From assembly GCA_027422505.1 (NCBI GenBank), contig JAPQWV010000364.1, forward strand, positions 434,001 to 498,000: a DNA stretch of 64,000 nucleotides, given 5' to 3'. The first letter of the stretch is position 1. Each line of letters begins with the position of its first letter. The notes beneath the pieces are model-generated. The model was not told the DNA's origin. It saw only the letters and a program-made list of their open reading frames with translations, and searched no databases. Origin of the DNA: Craterostigma plantagineum (Eukaryota; Streptophyta; Magnoliopsida; Lamiales; Linderniaceae). Position numbers and translations under genes: made by a program. Below, in pieces: positions 45,985-58,259 of this stretch.

Positions 45985-48937
45985 TCCTTTAAAAACCCTC
46001 ATGTTGTACACTAGTATGGGTCCAAGAGGAAGATCAAAATCGCCGATAATATGCAACACCAGTTGTAATAGTTTCAATGATAAATTACAGACGGTAATCA
46101 TCGTAGAATGCAGAAATTGGGCTTCCCAATAGTTTCGAACCGTTGACAAAAAATTATTGTTTATACAAAAATTATACCACAATATATGCAAAGAACAACA
46201 CTTCATTTACATACAGTAACACGACGTCCTCTATATATACCGCTAATTGCGTACAGTAAGACACTTCTTGAGCAACGAGAATCATATAACGCGTGAAATG
46301 TAATTCTTCTTCGTTCTTCCGAAAAAATAACAAAAAAAAACAAGACAGGACCCGAGAAACATTTCAATGTAAACCGATAACTCATCATCAACTCAATTGG
46401 TAACGGACAATCGAAAACCTAACAATCACGTTTGGATTTGGAAACTGGCAAAATTATCTCGTTATGGGCCCAATCAGCGGAATATGACGCGAATTAATCA
46501 TGGGTCTTAATGATCAAGCACATTTATGGATGTTAATGATCGAATTATTATTAACGGCCTTCAAATTAGCAAGCGATTCGACTGAAATGACAGCGTCGCT
46601 TCAAAAAAGGTGAAAACACGATCAATTTCATATTCGTCATGAATTATCAATGATAAACTACAGACGGTAATCATCGTATTAACGCAGAAAATGGGGCCTC
46701 GTTTCGAACCGTTGACAAAAAAATAACTGTTTTACAAAAATAATACCCCAATATATGCAAAGAACAACACTTCATTTGCATAAGGTAACGAAACGTCCTC
46801 TATATGTACCGCTAATTGCGTACAGTAAGACACTTCTTGAGCAACGAGAATCATATAACGAGAAATGGGGTCCCCGATGGTTTCGAACCCTTCACAAAAA
46901 ATACCAGTTTATACAAATCCAATATCACCAGAAAACTCGTTCATTATGCTCCAGAAACACAAATTTATCGTTACATACCTCTAGTAGATTAAAGTTAGAC
47001 AGTTATTATGAAAATAGTACCATATAAGGCATCTAATGTAACTCTTCATGCCTCGGAAAGGGGAAATGGGGCTGCCCGATAGTTTTGAACCCTTGACAAA
47101 AATACCAGTTTATACAAAACCAATACCACATTACATGAGAAGAAAAACAATTCATTAAGTTCCAGAAACACAACTTTATCAGTGCATACCTCTATTAGAT
47201 TAAAGTTAGACAGTTATTGAGAAAACAGTACCATATAAGGCGTCTAATGCAACTCTTCATGCCTCGAAAAGGGAAAATGGGGCTCCCCGATAGTTTTGAA
47301 CCCTTGACGAAAAATACCAAATTACACAACAAAAATACCACATTACATGCCTAGAAAAACTCTTCAATGTGTTACAGAAACACAACTTCAACTCTGAATA
47401 CCTTCTATTGCTTAAACTACAACAGTTATTGGGAAAATAGTACCATATTAGGGGTCTAATATAACTCTTCAAGCCTCGAAATAGGAAAATGGGGCTCCCC
47501 GATAGTTTCGAACCCTTGACAAAAAAATACCACATTACATGCCACGAAAAACTCTACATTATGTTCCAGAAACACATCTACTACAAAAACCTCTAAGTGA
47601 TCAATGTAAGACTGTTGTTGGGAAGGTAGTACCATATAAGGCTTCCAATGTAACTCTTCATGCCCGAAAAGGGAAATGGGGCTCAACGATAGTTTCGATC
47701 CCTTGACGAAAAATACCAGTTTACGAAAAACCATTACCGCGTAAGATGCCCCGAAAAGCTCTTAATTATGTCGCAGAAACACAACTCTAACTAAGCATAC
47801 CTCTAGCTACTTAATCTAAGACAGTTATTGGTAAAATAGTACCATATAATGCGTCTAATGTAACTCTTCGTCCTTCTTCCGAGAAAAATAAGCCAAAATG
47901 AATAACACAAGAGAGGGCTCGAGAAACATTTAAATACGAATCGATAACTCATCATCAGCTCAATTGGTAACGTACAATCCGAAACCTAACAATGACGTTT
48001 GGATTTGGAAAATGGCAAAATTATCTCGTTATGGGCCCAATTAGCAGAATATGACGCGAATTGATCATGGGTCTTAACGATCAAACACATCTACGGATGT
48101 TAATGATCGAATTATTATTTAACGGCTTTCAAATTAGCAAGTGATTCGACTGAAATCACGGCGTCGCGTTCGAGTAGGGTGAAAACACGATCAATCTCGT
48201 CTGAGTTTTGAATTATCAATGATAAATTACATACGTTAATCATCGTAAGCTTGCGGAAATGGGGCTCCCCAATAGTTTCGAACCCTTGACAAAAAATACC
48301 AATTTTTACACAAATCCAATACCGCATTAGGCCGAGAAAAACGGTTAATTAATTTTTAGAAACACAACTTTATCTGTACATACCTCTAGCAGATTAAAGT
48401 CAGACAGTTACGATATAAGGCATCTAAAGTAACTCCTCATGCCTCGAAGCGGAAATGGGGTTCCTCGATAGTTCCGAGCCCTTGACAAAAAAATACAAGT
48501 TCATACAACGCAGATACCACATGACATGCCTAGGACACCGGTTCATTAAGTTCCAGAAACACAACTTTATCTCTACATACCTCTATAGATTAAAGTTAGA
48601 CAGTTATTGGAAAAAAAGTACCATATAAGGTGTCTAATGTAACCCTTCATGCCTCGGAAAGCGAAAATGGGGTTCCCCGATAGTTCCGACCCTTGCAGAA
48701 AATACCAGTTCATATAAATCCAATACCACGTGACTAGGGCTGGGGAAATATACCGAAATACCGATATACCGTCCTTATAGTATCGTAACGTACCGAAAAT
48801 ATCGAAAATTTTGGTATACCGAAGTTTTTGGTAAGGTTTGATACCATACCGAAAATTTTCGGTACGGTAATGATATGAAAATTTTAAAAATTAGGTGTAC
48901 CGATTATACCGAAATATCGAAATACTAAAATTTTTAC

Positions 48938-48971
<34 letters not shown>

Positions 48972-50100
48972 CTACATATACTATATTATTTCAAAAAAAT
49001 ATAAAATGGATAAAAATATTATAAGGATATTCATTAATTTATTTAGCCCATAAGTTATTAACTATACCCTTGACGCCCACCATATTTTGTTAATTTTCAC
49101 TAATTTTTTGTTAATCTTGATGCAATTAATTTTTGTTGATCTTCACTAACTTTTTAAATAGCCATTTTGTTTTAATTAATATGTATATAAAGTTGTATTT
49201 TGTGGTTATGTAAAGTTCTTTGTCTTACTAAGGAGACTGACTAAAATATGTAAATTATTTAAGGTTATTTTATGAATTAAAAATCATTTTATTTTGGAAA
49301 AGTTGGTATTAATAATCCATCTTATGGGGGCCTAAGGAGTTTGAATTTACTAAAATTTGAAAACAACGAATTAACGAGTTACGGACACGCATGATAAAAA
49401 ATCCTCCGTGTGATGGTATAAAAGGTATGATACCGATACCATACCGAAAGGTACGATACCGTATCGAAATTGAAGGTATACCGAAATTTTGGTATGGTAT
49501 TGGTATGATGTTTTTCGATACCGAAATTTCGGTACGGTATACGATATCACAATTTTGGTACGGTATACCGTACCGAACCACCCCTACACGTGACTTGTCC
49601 GGGAAACCAGTTCATTAAGTTCCAGAAACATAACATTATTGATACATACGTCTAATACATTAAAGTTAGACAGTTACAGGGAAAGTAGTACCACATAAGG
49701 CGTCTCATAAGGGGAAATGGGGCTCCCCGATAGTTTCGAACCCTTGACCAAACATACCAGTTTATACGAATGAAACACACACATTATATGCCTTGAGAAT
49801 GTTTTATTTGGCCTACCATGTGTTATAATTTTGCAATAAAGTGTTATACTGTAAACCATATGTGTTATATAATGCGGTTCATAGTGTATTAGTAATGAAG
49901 CGTTATTCCAACGCATATAGTATGCAGAATTAAGTGTTACCGTTTGTTTACAATGATTAGTTACCAAATGTCCTTCATCTGGTATAAAAAGCGGTTTTTT
50001 AGTTACCAAATGCCCTTTATCTGGTATAAAACGCAGTTTTTCGGCTAGGGTTTCTATGCATGGCCAGATTTGGGGATTCGGATTCATGATTAATATGTTA
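45985..50100. repeat. Tandem array 1, ~200-bp units in a ~1.6-kb higher-order repeat
   Basis: A phrase of the type GAAATGGGGCTCCCCGATAG followed by TTTCGAACCCTTGAC recurs at about 46111, 46683, 46862, 47063, 47273, 47486, 47673, 48252, 48450, 48665 and 49711, normally 190-215 bp apart. A 340-bp spacer segment (GTAACGGACAATCGAAAACC type) recurs at about 46340-46680 and 47930-48245, about 1590 bp apart, so the array has higher-order units. The gap after 48665 is caused by the hAT MITE. No ORFs of note are present. Confidence 0.9.
48735..49586. mobile_element. Non-autonomous hAT element inside the tandem array
   Basis: Starts TAGGGCTGGGG and ends CCACCCCTA, with the 8-bp duplication CACGTGAC at 48727-48734 and 49587-49594. 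Both ends are filled with ATACCGAAAT/GGTATACCG units in inverted orientation; the centre contains an AT microsatellite (about 48941-48963). It is 852 bp and non-coding. Removing it restores one array unit, so it inserted after the array formed. Confidence 0.92.
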
Positions 50101-50264
50101 TGGTCAATGAAATGCGCTAGATTGATTATTAATGGTTTATGGTATACAAAATGTTATTTTTCATATGATTTCGAAGTTTGAGAACGTTCGTATTGTAATT
50201 CATCAAGTAATGTCTCATTGAAAAAACACAATAGTCTATATTTGGCAAGAACAACTCACTTACT

Positions 50265-50977
50265 CAACCTACCCGGCTGCCCTCAGCCTTATCTAGTGAA
50301 TCCCTAGGCAGTCGTATAATACAATCCACCTACTTCAACAGCTTTTTACAATCCGTCGGAAAACAACTCACTTACTCAACCAAATTGGTTTTTGTACAGT
50401 GAGGACAACACTTTCTAACTTCTCCACTTAGAGAGATTTGATTCTTCGCTTTGATTTCTTGTTGTTGTGTGTCATACCATCTTCAGTGCTTCTTCTCTGA
50501 TATATATACTCGATCTTTGATGAAGAAGTCCGTTGTGAGATAGCTCTGTGTACTGGACTGTGCATTAAATGCACTTTACCCAAAAAGGGTACTGTTGGGT
50601 CTTGGCTGCAGTTTGCTCTGTGTTCATTACTTTTTCCTTTTCAAGCTTAGTTTGACTTCAGCTTGGCTCCTCCTAGCAGTTTTCCATTCAATGCTTCTGC
50701 AGAGGTCCTCATCATCCCGCCTTAAGTAATTAAGAATTTTCGTACACGTGGCAGGTCCGGTATCTGATATCCGGTCTGTATTCTGTTTTTGGCGTGCTTG
50801 TAGACTGCTTGAGTAGTATCCGATTTCTGACCGCTGATTGATGTCCGGCCTCTGACGCATTTGTGACCTACTGACTGTTATCCAGTCTTGAGTCTTCTTT
50901 TAGCCGGTATACTTAATCAAGATTGGACAATCACCAAAACTGTTTAATCTGAATTCCTCAATTCACGATTTCTAACA
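50265..50977 (-). repeat. 3' LTR of the pol-less element, truncated
   Basis: 713 bp, closely matching 56838-57559. The outer 275 bp are missing; the left junction repeats an internal LTR phrase (AACAACTCACTTACT), a sign of rearrangement. Confidence 0.85.
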
Positions 50978-51545
50978 ATTTCTCCCTTTTTAGTGATTGT
51001 GAGAACTCAACGAAGCAGAAAGGTATTTATTATATCAAACACTTTTGATACATAAACTACCAATCTATTACAACCGTTGTTGGCCTATCTAATATTTAGA
51101 CATGGCACATTTCTTCGATCTTCCGGTTGATGGCATATACCGGACCGTTTGATACGTCTGGTTTCCGCCTTGTCAGCACTGCATGTCATCTTTAGGCTTT
51201 AGCAGTGCCGTCATGCTTCGTTAGTACTGCCATCTGCCCTTTCTCCTTGACTGGCGACTTTCAGTCTGCAGTACTCACCCTAACCTCGTACTGCCCAGCC
51301 ATCTGCCCTTTCGCCTTGACTCCAGGCATCAGTGCAGTACTCTTCCTCTTACAGCACTTCACAACCGGTATTGGCTTGATTATGCCAGTTCTTCGATCAT
51401 CCGGTTGTTGGCATCCCCGGTCTGTCTGGTACTTCCGGTATGCCTGCTGCTTCGTCTAAGTATTGCCATCTTGCATTTCTCCCGAATCGGCAGTACTCTT
51501 CTTCCCCCTTTTTGACAATCACATGTCCGGTATGAGGGAAGGTAG

Positions 51546-52281
51546 TCATTGTGCAGGAGGGCGATCATTACAGTTGTTAGCCTCTCCTAGCCTCTCCTTG
51601 TAGTGCACAATGAGACCGGTAGCACAGCTGTTGTACTGGCACTCCTTAACAGAAGATTGCTCAGCTTCGACGAGACTCTTAAAGGTCTGAAGAAGTCTTC
51701 TTCCGACCTGCTCCGTCTTAGCAGCTCTTAGAGCTACGGTCACCCCTGAACCCATGCCTTGTCGAGGGTTTCTTCGGGGAGTCAGTCGTTGCGCAGAAGA
51801 GGCACCACAGAGTGTGTTATCCTCAGCTATCGCAATGAAACTAGTAGGAGCGGGAACATATTCCATTGCTTCTCAACCGCTCGACTACCATCCTTTTGTT
51901 TGCCATCCTCTGCTCTGTGTATTCCTGGATGGGCAAACCTGCCAGCGGCATCCACCAGTTAGTTAGCGCTCCGTGTAGGGAACCTGGGGATTGGGTACAT
52001 CTTCTCCAACTCGTCCAGTCCACAGAGAAATTCCTAGAGCTTGCCTGGTGTGCCGTTGGACTTGCTTTAGAAGCCCTGCTAGTCCAAAGCAGCGTCTTTG
52101 CATCTTTGTTCGACCGCCAAGTGGTCTTTGAATACCCTGATGGGTCGGTCTGCATCCAGTGTGGCGTCAATACCGCCTTGAAGTGGTTGAATAAGAATAC
52201 CGGATTCGGACTTGTTGGGCTCTTTCTGGTTGTGAGGCTTATTCTGACTAAGGGTGGTGGATGCTTTGAGGGTGTAGTCAT
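51546..52281 (-). pseudogene. Degenerate downstream ORF remnants of the pol-less element
   Basis: Two overlapping minus-strand open segments (52281-51841 and 51866-51546) lie where the nested element has its third ORF. The first begins Ser/Pro/Lys-rich (TTPSKHPPPLVRISL), and protein-like blocks continue in more than one frame. No domain is recognised, so I call it only a likely remnant. A plus-strand open stretch at 51866-52306 is probably a shadow. Confidence 0.35.
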
Positions 52282-55078
52282 CTTGGACTTAGTCGGTTTT
52301 GAATGATGAACTTCAAGGAAGGGTGCAAGGTCCTTAAATACTTGTGAGAATTTTGTTGCCTTGTGTCACGGATGCAGTAATTCAACTTATGCTTATCTCT
52401 TCTTCGATGCGTTGGGACTTTACGTCTTGTCCGGCGTCAGAGATTCGCTGTTGACAAGACTATTCACGCACTCAGATGACCTGCAAACTCGAAGCCAGCT
52501 GTACCCGACATATGATATGTGCATCGATGAGGCGCAGTATTCTAGAAAATTTGGTCTTTATCCGGCTGGTGAGGGTTATATGTATATCTACTGTCTGAAG
52601 AATAGCTCCGATTTCAGAAGGAATCCGGTATCATACTTGTAATAGCTCTGTTTCAAACAGTATGGGAATCATGTGTTTATATCTCTCAGTGTATACTGAC
52701 TAGTGTCGATTTTAGATGAAAACGACTGGGGTAAGTGTATGAGCCGGTATTATGAAAAATTGACCGTTTTAAAAACAGAATGGTTTTGCGCTCAAATCAT
52801 TTATATGCACCGGTTTTTGTCAAGTCTAGGCAACTTATTATAACAATGAGTTTGATATAACTTCGTTCCCCTTGACTTTATGCCAGTATCCTTATGATAA
52901 GTCTGTATGTTCTAACAGCGCTTAGACAGAGAATAGACTTAGCTGTGAGGAACGGTTTCGCGTAGATGTTTGTCGCGTGCCAGTTTGTCGAACTGTCTCC
53001 TTATCTCTTCTTCTTGGTTGCTCCATTTCTAACTATTTCACGATTTCTGTCCAGCAGATTGCTTCTAATCAAGAATTGTTTATAGTCGATATGGTGCGTG
53101 TTTCCATCAGAGCTGCTTTCCTAGGCTGAGAATGGAGAGAGTTATGGTCGTTTGATTGAAAACTTCTGAGTCAGGATCTGATGCGACAGATGAGATCGAC
53201 AGCTTGCGGTCGATGTGAATAAGTGGCATAGCTTTGCGCTCAAATATTCAATACCCGTTCTGAAATATCCGGTACTTCAAAGAGTGAAACTGAATGGTCA
53301 AGACTGGTCATCTGAAATCCTTTGGCAGAGAGAGACAACTCGGAAATTCCGGAATAGCCTTGTGTCTGGCTGACAACAACAGCTTGGAATGCGGGCATGA
53401 TTCTGCGTACAGATACTCAAATTACGGTTTTCAAGATGATCCTGAAACTAGACATGCAAACAGTGGTTACCATATAAGGTTCACTGCCCGGTTCTGCTTC
53501 AATCAGAGGGAATCGTTCATCGAATTTCAGCATGTCGTGTGACGCAGTACCAATGAAGACTGGTATTGAGGTTTGCTGGCAGATTGCGCAACGTTGGAAA
53601 AAACCGGAATAACTTTCTGCTGAGAAGTCCAAATTCCGGTCTGTAAAATCTGCAGCAATCTAGACTCAGAGATAAACGAAACGGTATAGAACTTGCTGAC
53701 CGGTTCTTCAAATTTGCTGATCAGGCAGATGTGGATCAACCACTGATCGACTGGAGCAGTCGCAGTCATACGAGAACTGGAATAACTTTGCCCATAGGAG
53801 TTCAAAATTCCGATTCGTAAAATCCCCTGAAAACTAGACTCTGAGATGATCACAATGGTATAGGACTCCCTGTCTGGACTAGCAGGTCATTCAACGAAGT
53901 TTAGTCTGTCGCGTATCGTCTAATGTAGCAGCTGTTCTTTGTCGATCACCATTTGTCGCGGTATGAAAGTGATTTTCGAGACTTGGCAATTTTCAAGACT
54001 GGTTCAATTCCTTTTGATGAGTTCCCCCTTAGTCTATACCTCCATCTGGATTTTTCAATCTATTGCCAAACCGGTTGCCTTTCTGTCTTATGAATTTCTG
54101 AGGTCTCCTCTACTGCTCCAGTCGATCAGTGGTTGATCGATCCCTTGCTTTGCACCTCCTGGATATAGTTCTGTCCTCTGAATACTTATGTCTTCCATAA
54201 TTCCATTTTCGACGTTCCCCCTTAGTTCTCTTCTCTAGTGTGAGTTATTTTGTAAGACTGAGTCCCAGTTTCCTCTGAGATCGGTATCTCAGTCGTTCTT
54301 TTTAACACCGATCGAACCTTTATTGCTCGACCTTCCATGATAAGGCTCCTTCATTGATTCTTTGGCTGATCTTGTTCGAGGTTTAGTCATCGGTCAGCTG
54401 TGCAGTTTCCTTCCTTAGCTGCACCATTCCTGAACTGATTTGCCAGTAGGTGACTCATGGCATGTGCCATGGTCCTCAATATATAATATTAGTGCTAAAC
54501 TGTAGAGTTTTGTTTTGTTTCCTCCTATGCTTACTGTTAGAAATAATTTGTAAACATGAATCATAAACTAGCTTACCGCTATTTGAATTGTGGGACAACT
54601 TTTGGTCTTTTAAATGATCTAATCTTTTGTATCATGGTCATCTCTTGGACTCACCGATAATCAAGCACTTTGAACTTTAAGCTCTTGCTTATGTTAGTTC
54701 AGAGTGTTGGTATTGTTGGTTCATTGTCTAGTTAATGTTATTATGCCATGATTTCTACCGAGATAGTCTAAATGTTTCCATAACTTTACCTTCATAGCTC
54801 ATCAAATATAAAGTCTGTCTTGGCACATGGTTTGATCCCAGTGAGTGTTCTTTTCTCCCAGGTCATGTGCCAACAGCTTCTGCTGTCTAGACTTTGGTAA
54901 AGCTGGTTGAGTTCCTGCAAGTATTCCTACAAGAACAACCAAAGTATATGGTACCCGTGTTGTACTGGGTCCGGTTAGGGATTATATCCTTAGGTACCCA
55001 TACTTGGGTTATCCTAACATATTTGCCAGTCACGGGATCAATAAGATATCTATATTTATTGTTCCTGTTTTGAGACCG

Positions 55079-56518
55079 CTATCTAGGTCTTCTGTGACCT
55101 TGTGTTTCCGGTTTTGAATTGTGAACATTTTCTCTAGGTTGTTGAGGTCTTCCCTTTTGCAGATCCCTGTTCGCACCGGTATTCCCCCTTACTTGTTGGG
55201 GTTTTCCGTTTCGCGGGTCTCTGTTCACACCGGTATTCCCCTTTACTTGTTGGGGTTTTCCCTTTCGTGAGCCGTCGTTGATGCCCATGTTTTCCCTTGG
55301 TTGAAGTCTTCGCTCATTTGGGATGTTATGGTGTCCCTTCTCCGTCCGAGGTGGTGTGCATTCGTTGGGATGCGAGGTCTTGAAGCTATATCACAATCCG
55401 GTTCTTCTAGACCTATTTGTTGGAGAGACATCGACAGGTTTATAATTTGAAGGGCGGACGAAATTGATTACTCGTGACGAATTCGATTGATAGGATGTTG
55501 TCGCCTCTTCAATGTTTGCTTGTCTGTTGTACCCAAGCCCCGTCCGATCGCCAGCATCCCTTAAGGATCCTTGGAGATGCTGGACTTTCTCCGTTGATTT
55601 AGTCCATGCCTGGACCAGGGCAGACAATATCCGGTTTTCTAAGGCGTTCTTTTCAGAAGTTTCCCTCAGTCTGAGGTTTTCTTCCTCCAGTTGAGTGACT
55701 CTTTCAAGTAGAGGTCCGGTCTCTTCGTGAGCTGGTGCTTTTCCTTTTTCAGCAACCTTCAGTTTCTCATTCAATTTCCAGTATTCGTCTGCCATGTTCT
55801 GAAGTGCGTCCATGACTTCTTCGTAAGTGAACTTTTCTTCTGGATCTGGTTGATCTCCAACTAGACAGACAAGCTCTTTCTCACTTTCGTATTAGCTCAC
55901 TTCGCCTTCAGAGCTGGACTCTTCTGAGTCTGAGTCATCCCATCTGTTAGAGTTCCTTTTTGCTGCCTTAGTATGTGGTCTCTTTCTGCCAGTGGACCGG
56001 TCTATCTCCTTCTTGGAGCCGTTATTGACGTTATGTCCAGTCCTGTCACAAGTTAGGCGAGTGTTAGTATTCTTATCTTGTTCACCTTGCTTACCTTGTG
56101 ACATTTTTGAAGATTCTGCTCCTCCGAGTGCTTTTACTGGTTGAGCCTCAAGCTTGTTGTCTTCCAAGTTTTCGCCGAGTTGGCATAACTTAGTGCATAT
56201 TTCTTTAGCTGTCTTGCCCGTCATGACTTGTCTGAATATTTTGAAGTCCAAGGTTTTGAACATGATGTTCTTGGCAATATTGTCGAGGTTTGCCTTTCTT
56301 CTTTCTTGCGCTGACAGCTCGTGTCTTTCCTTGGGAACTTCTCTCGGTTTATCAGGATCCGCGGCGTGTCGTACGTTTACTTTGTTGAACACAAATGGTC
56401 CAGTCTCTAGCACATCAACCATCTCGTCATCTTGTGCGTAGAGATGGGTCATTAGCCTTATCTTCCATTCTAGGAAGTTTTCCATGCTAAACATGATAAG
56501 CTGGTCTAATAAAGTCAT
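55079..56518 (-). pseudogene. gag gene of the pol-less element
   Basis: The first open segment (56518-55892, 208 aa) has the capsid-type region: MENFLEWKIRLMTHLYA, AQERRKANLDNIAKNIM and MTGKTAKEICTKLCQLGE, then a polar linker with one partial CCHC knuckle (CDRTGHN) and an acidic Ser/Glu end. A second (55813-55391, 140 aa) encodes a coiled coil (LLERVTQLEEENLRLRET). A third (55288-55079) is a short repeat region of GNTGxNRDxxxGxPQQ units. These parts are separated by frame changes or stops at about 55890 and 55400. Confidence 0.75.
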
Positions 56519-56548
56519 GGCTAGTATAAGAAAAATATCAAGAAACCC

Positions 56549-56560
56549 GCTCTGATACCA
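56549..56560 (-). other. Primer-binding site of the pol-less element
   Basis: TGGTATCAGAGC on the minus strand, two bases inside the 5' LTR, for initiator Met tRNA. Confidence 0.9.
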
Positions 56561-56562
56561 CT

Positions 56563-57559
56563 TGTTAGGATCGGTTTACGCGTTTAGAGGGGGGTGAATA
56601 AACACTTGTCTCTTCTTCGTAGTTAACCGGTTAGGGTTAATACCGGTACTTGATATTTTTCTGTTTGTGATTTGTGCGGAAGCAAGTTGGTCGGTTTTGA
56701 ACCAAGACCGGAGGTGAGATGTGTTTGTGTATGTGCAAAGAGATGTTTGTTTCTGGAAGTTCGGAGTTAAATCTCCTACGTCTCCCCTTCTTCCTCGCAA
56801 GGAAGGTTCACTAGACTTCAGTTATACACTCACTGTACAACCTACCCGGCTGCCCTCAGCCTTATCTAGTGAATCCCTAGGCAGTCGTATAATACAATCC
56901 ACCTACTTCAACAGCTTTTTACAGTCCGTCGGAAAACAACTCACTTACTCAACAAAATTGGTTTTTGTACAGTGAGGACAACACTTTCTAACTTCTTCAC
57001 TTAGAGAGATTTGATTCTTCGCTTTGATTTCTTGTTGTTGTGTGTCATACCATCTTCAGTGCTTCTTCTCTGGTATATATACTCGATCTTTGATGAAGAA
57101 GTCCGTTGTGAGATAACTCTGTGTACTGGACTGTGCATTAAATGCACTTTACCCAAAATGGGTACTGTCCGATCTTGGCTGCAGTTTGCTCTGTGTTCAT
57201 TGCTTTTTCCTTTTCAAGCTTAGTTTGACTTCAGCTTGGCTCCTCCTAGCAGTTTTCCATTCAATGCTTCTGCAGAGGTCTTCATCACCCCGCTTAAGTA
57301 ATTTCGAATTTTCGTACACGTGGCAGGTCCGGTATCTGATATCCGGTCTTAGCAGTTTGTATTCTGTTTTTGGCGTGCTTGTAGACTGCTTGAGTAGTAT
57401 CCGGTTTCTGACCCGCTGATTGATGTCCGGTCTCTGACGCATTTGTGACCTACTAACTGGTATCCGGTCTTGAGCCTTCTTTTAGCCGGTATACTTAATC
57501 AAGTTTGGACAATCACCAAAACTGTTTAATCTGAATTCCTCAATTCACGATTTCTAACA
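56563..57559 (-). repeat. 5' LTR of the pol-less element
   Basis: 997 bp, complete, with TGTTAG/CTAACA short inverted ends. It contains paired CCGGTATC and GATATCCGG motifs at about 57327-57348. Confidence 0.9.
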
Positions 57560-58259
57560 AAATACTATGTTTTCATCAATTGAGAACATACACATCTCCA
57601 AAAAACTGCATTGATCATCAAAACTAATCGAATTAGTAATCTGGTATTGAGATCCTATTATCGTATATCAGGACAATAAATATTGACCCAAAATGGGTAA
57701 TAAAATGTTTTAGTTGTACCAGATGTGGTATTTTTGTGAAGAAATGTGGTAAGATACTTTGAAATTCCTGATTTTGAACAGCCGCCAGAATAGACGCCAG
57801 AACATCGCAAGAATGTTCCAGAAATTGTTAAATAAGTGTTTTATAGCTTACTTTATGTGTTACTAAAGTTACAGAAAGTGTCGCACCATGGACAACTCAG
57901 AACTTTCTGGAATATTCGTAATTAAGTGTTATTATTCAGATACATCTGTTATTGATGTTAATGAAAGTGGTACTCATCAGGAAGAGGTTTCGATCACGCT
58001 CATACAGTCCAAAACCTTCTATTTTTTTCGAAAGTCCAGAACCTTCTTGAATCCAACTAATTCGCCCAAGCGGCTCATCTCTCCCTTGATTAACATCAAT
58101 AATTTTCCTTGATAAAACAGGGCAATTATCCTTGACTAGGAGGACCCATGTGAAATTGAAGTAATTTTAACGATGTAATCGATAACATCGGAGCGTCCAT
58201 AGCTTTATGCTGCGTTGGGGTGCATCCAACGAATCTTTAATTTTAATTGAGATACATAA
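57560..58259. other. Unique non-coding stretch between LTR element and array 2
   Basis: AT-rich with no recognisable gene. Phrases such as GTGTTAT and ATGTGGTA also occur at 49790-49940, so it may be the continuation of the sequence interrupted by the LTR element. Confidence 0.4.

Larger units (their letters stand above)
50265..57559 (-). mobile_element. Pol-less LTR element (gag only), Copia/SIRE-like
   Basis: The 5' LTR is 57559-56563 (TGTTAGGATC..TTTCTAACA, 997 bp). The primer-binding site TGGTATCAGAGC lies at 56560-56549. The 3' LTR is 50977-50265 and lacks its last 275 bp. The polypurine tract AAAAAGGGAGAAAT (50991-50978) abuts it. A gag gene follows the primer site; no protease, integrase or reverse transcriptase was found between 55080 and 50990. 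The interior 52300-54900 is non-coding, with a degenerate duplicated unit at 53590-53880. It must have moved with enzymes from a related element. CCGGT(A) motifs are spread throughout. Confidence 0.85.

Noticed and set aside
51866..52306. Open plus-strand stretch of 146 codons with hydrophobic segments
   Set aside because: It lies antisense to the minus-strand element, overlaps protein-like minus-strand sequence, and has no recognisable domain; probably a shadow.
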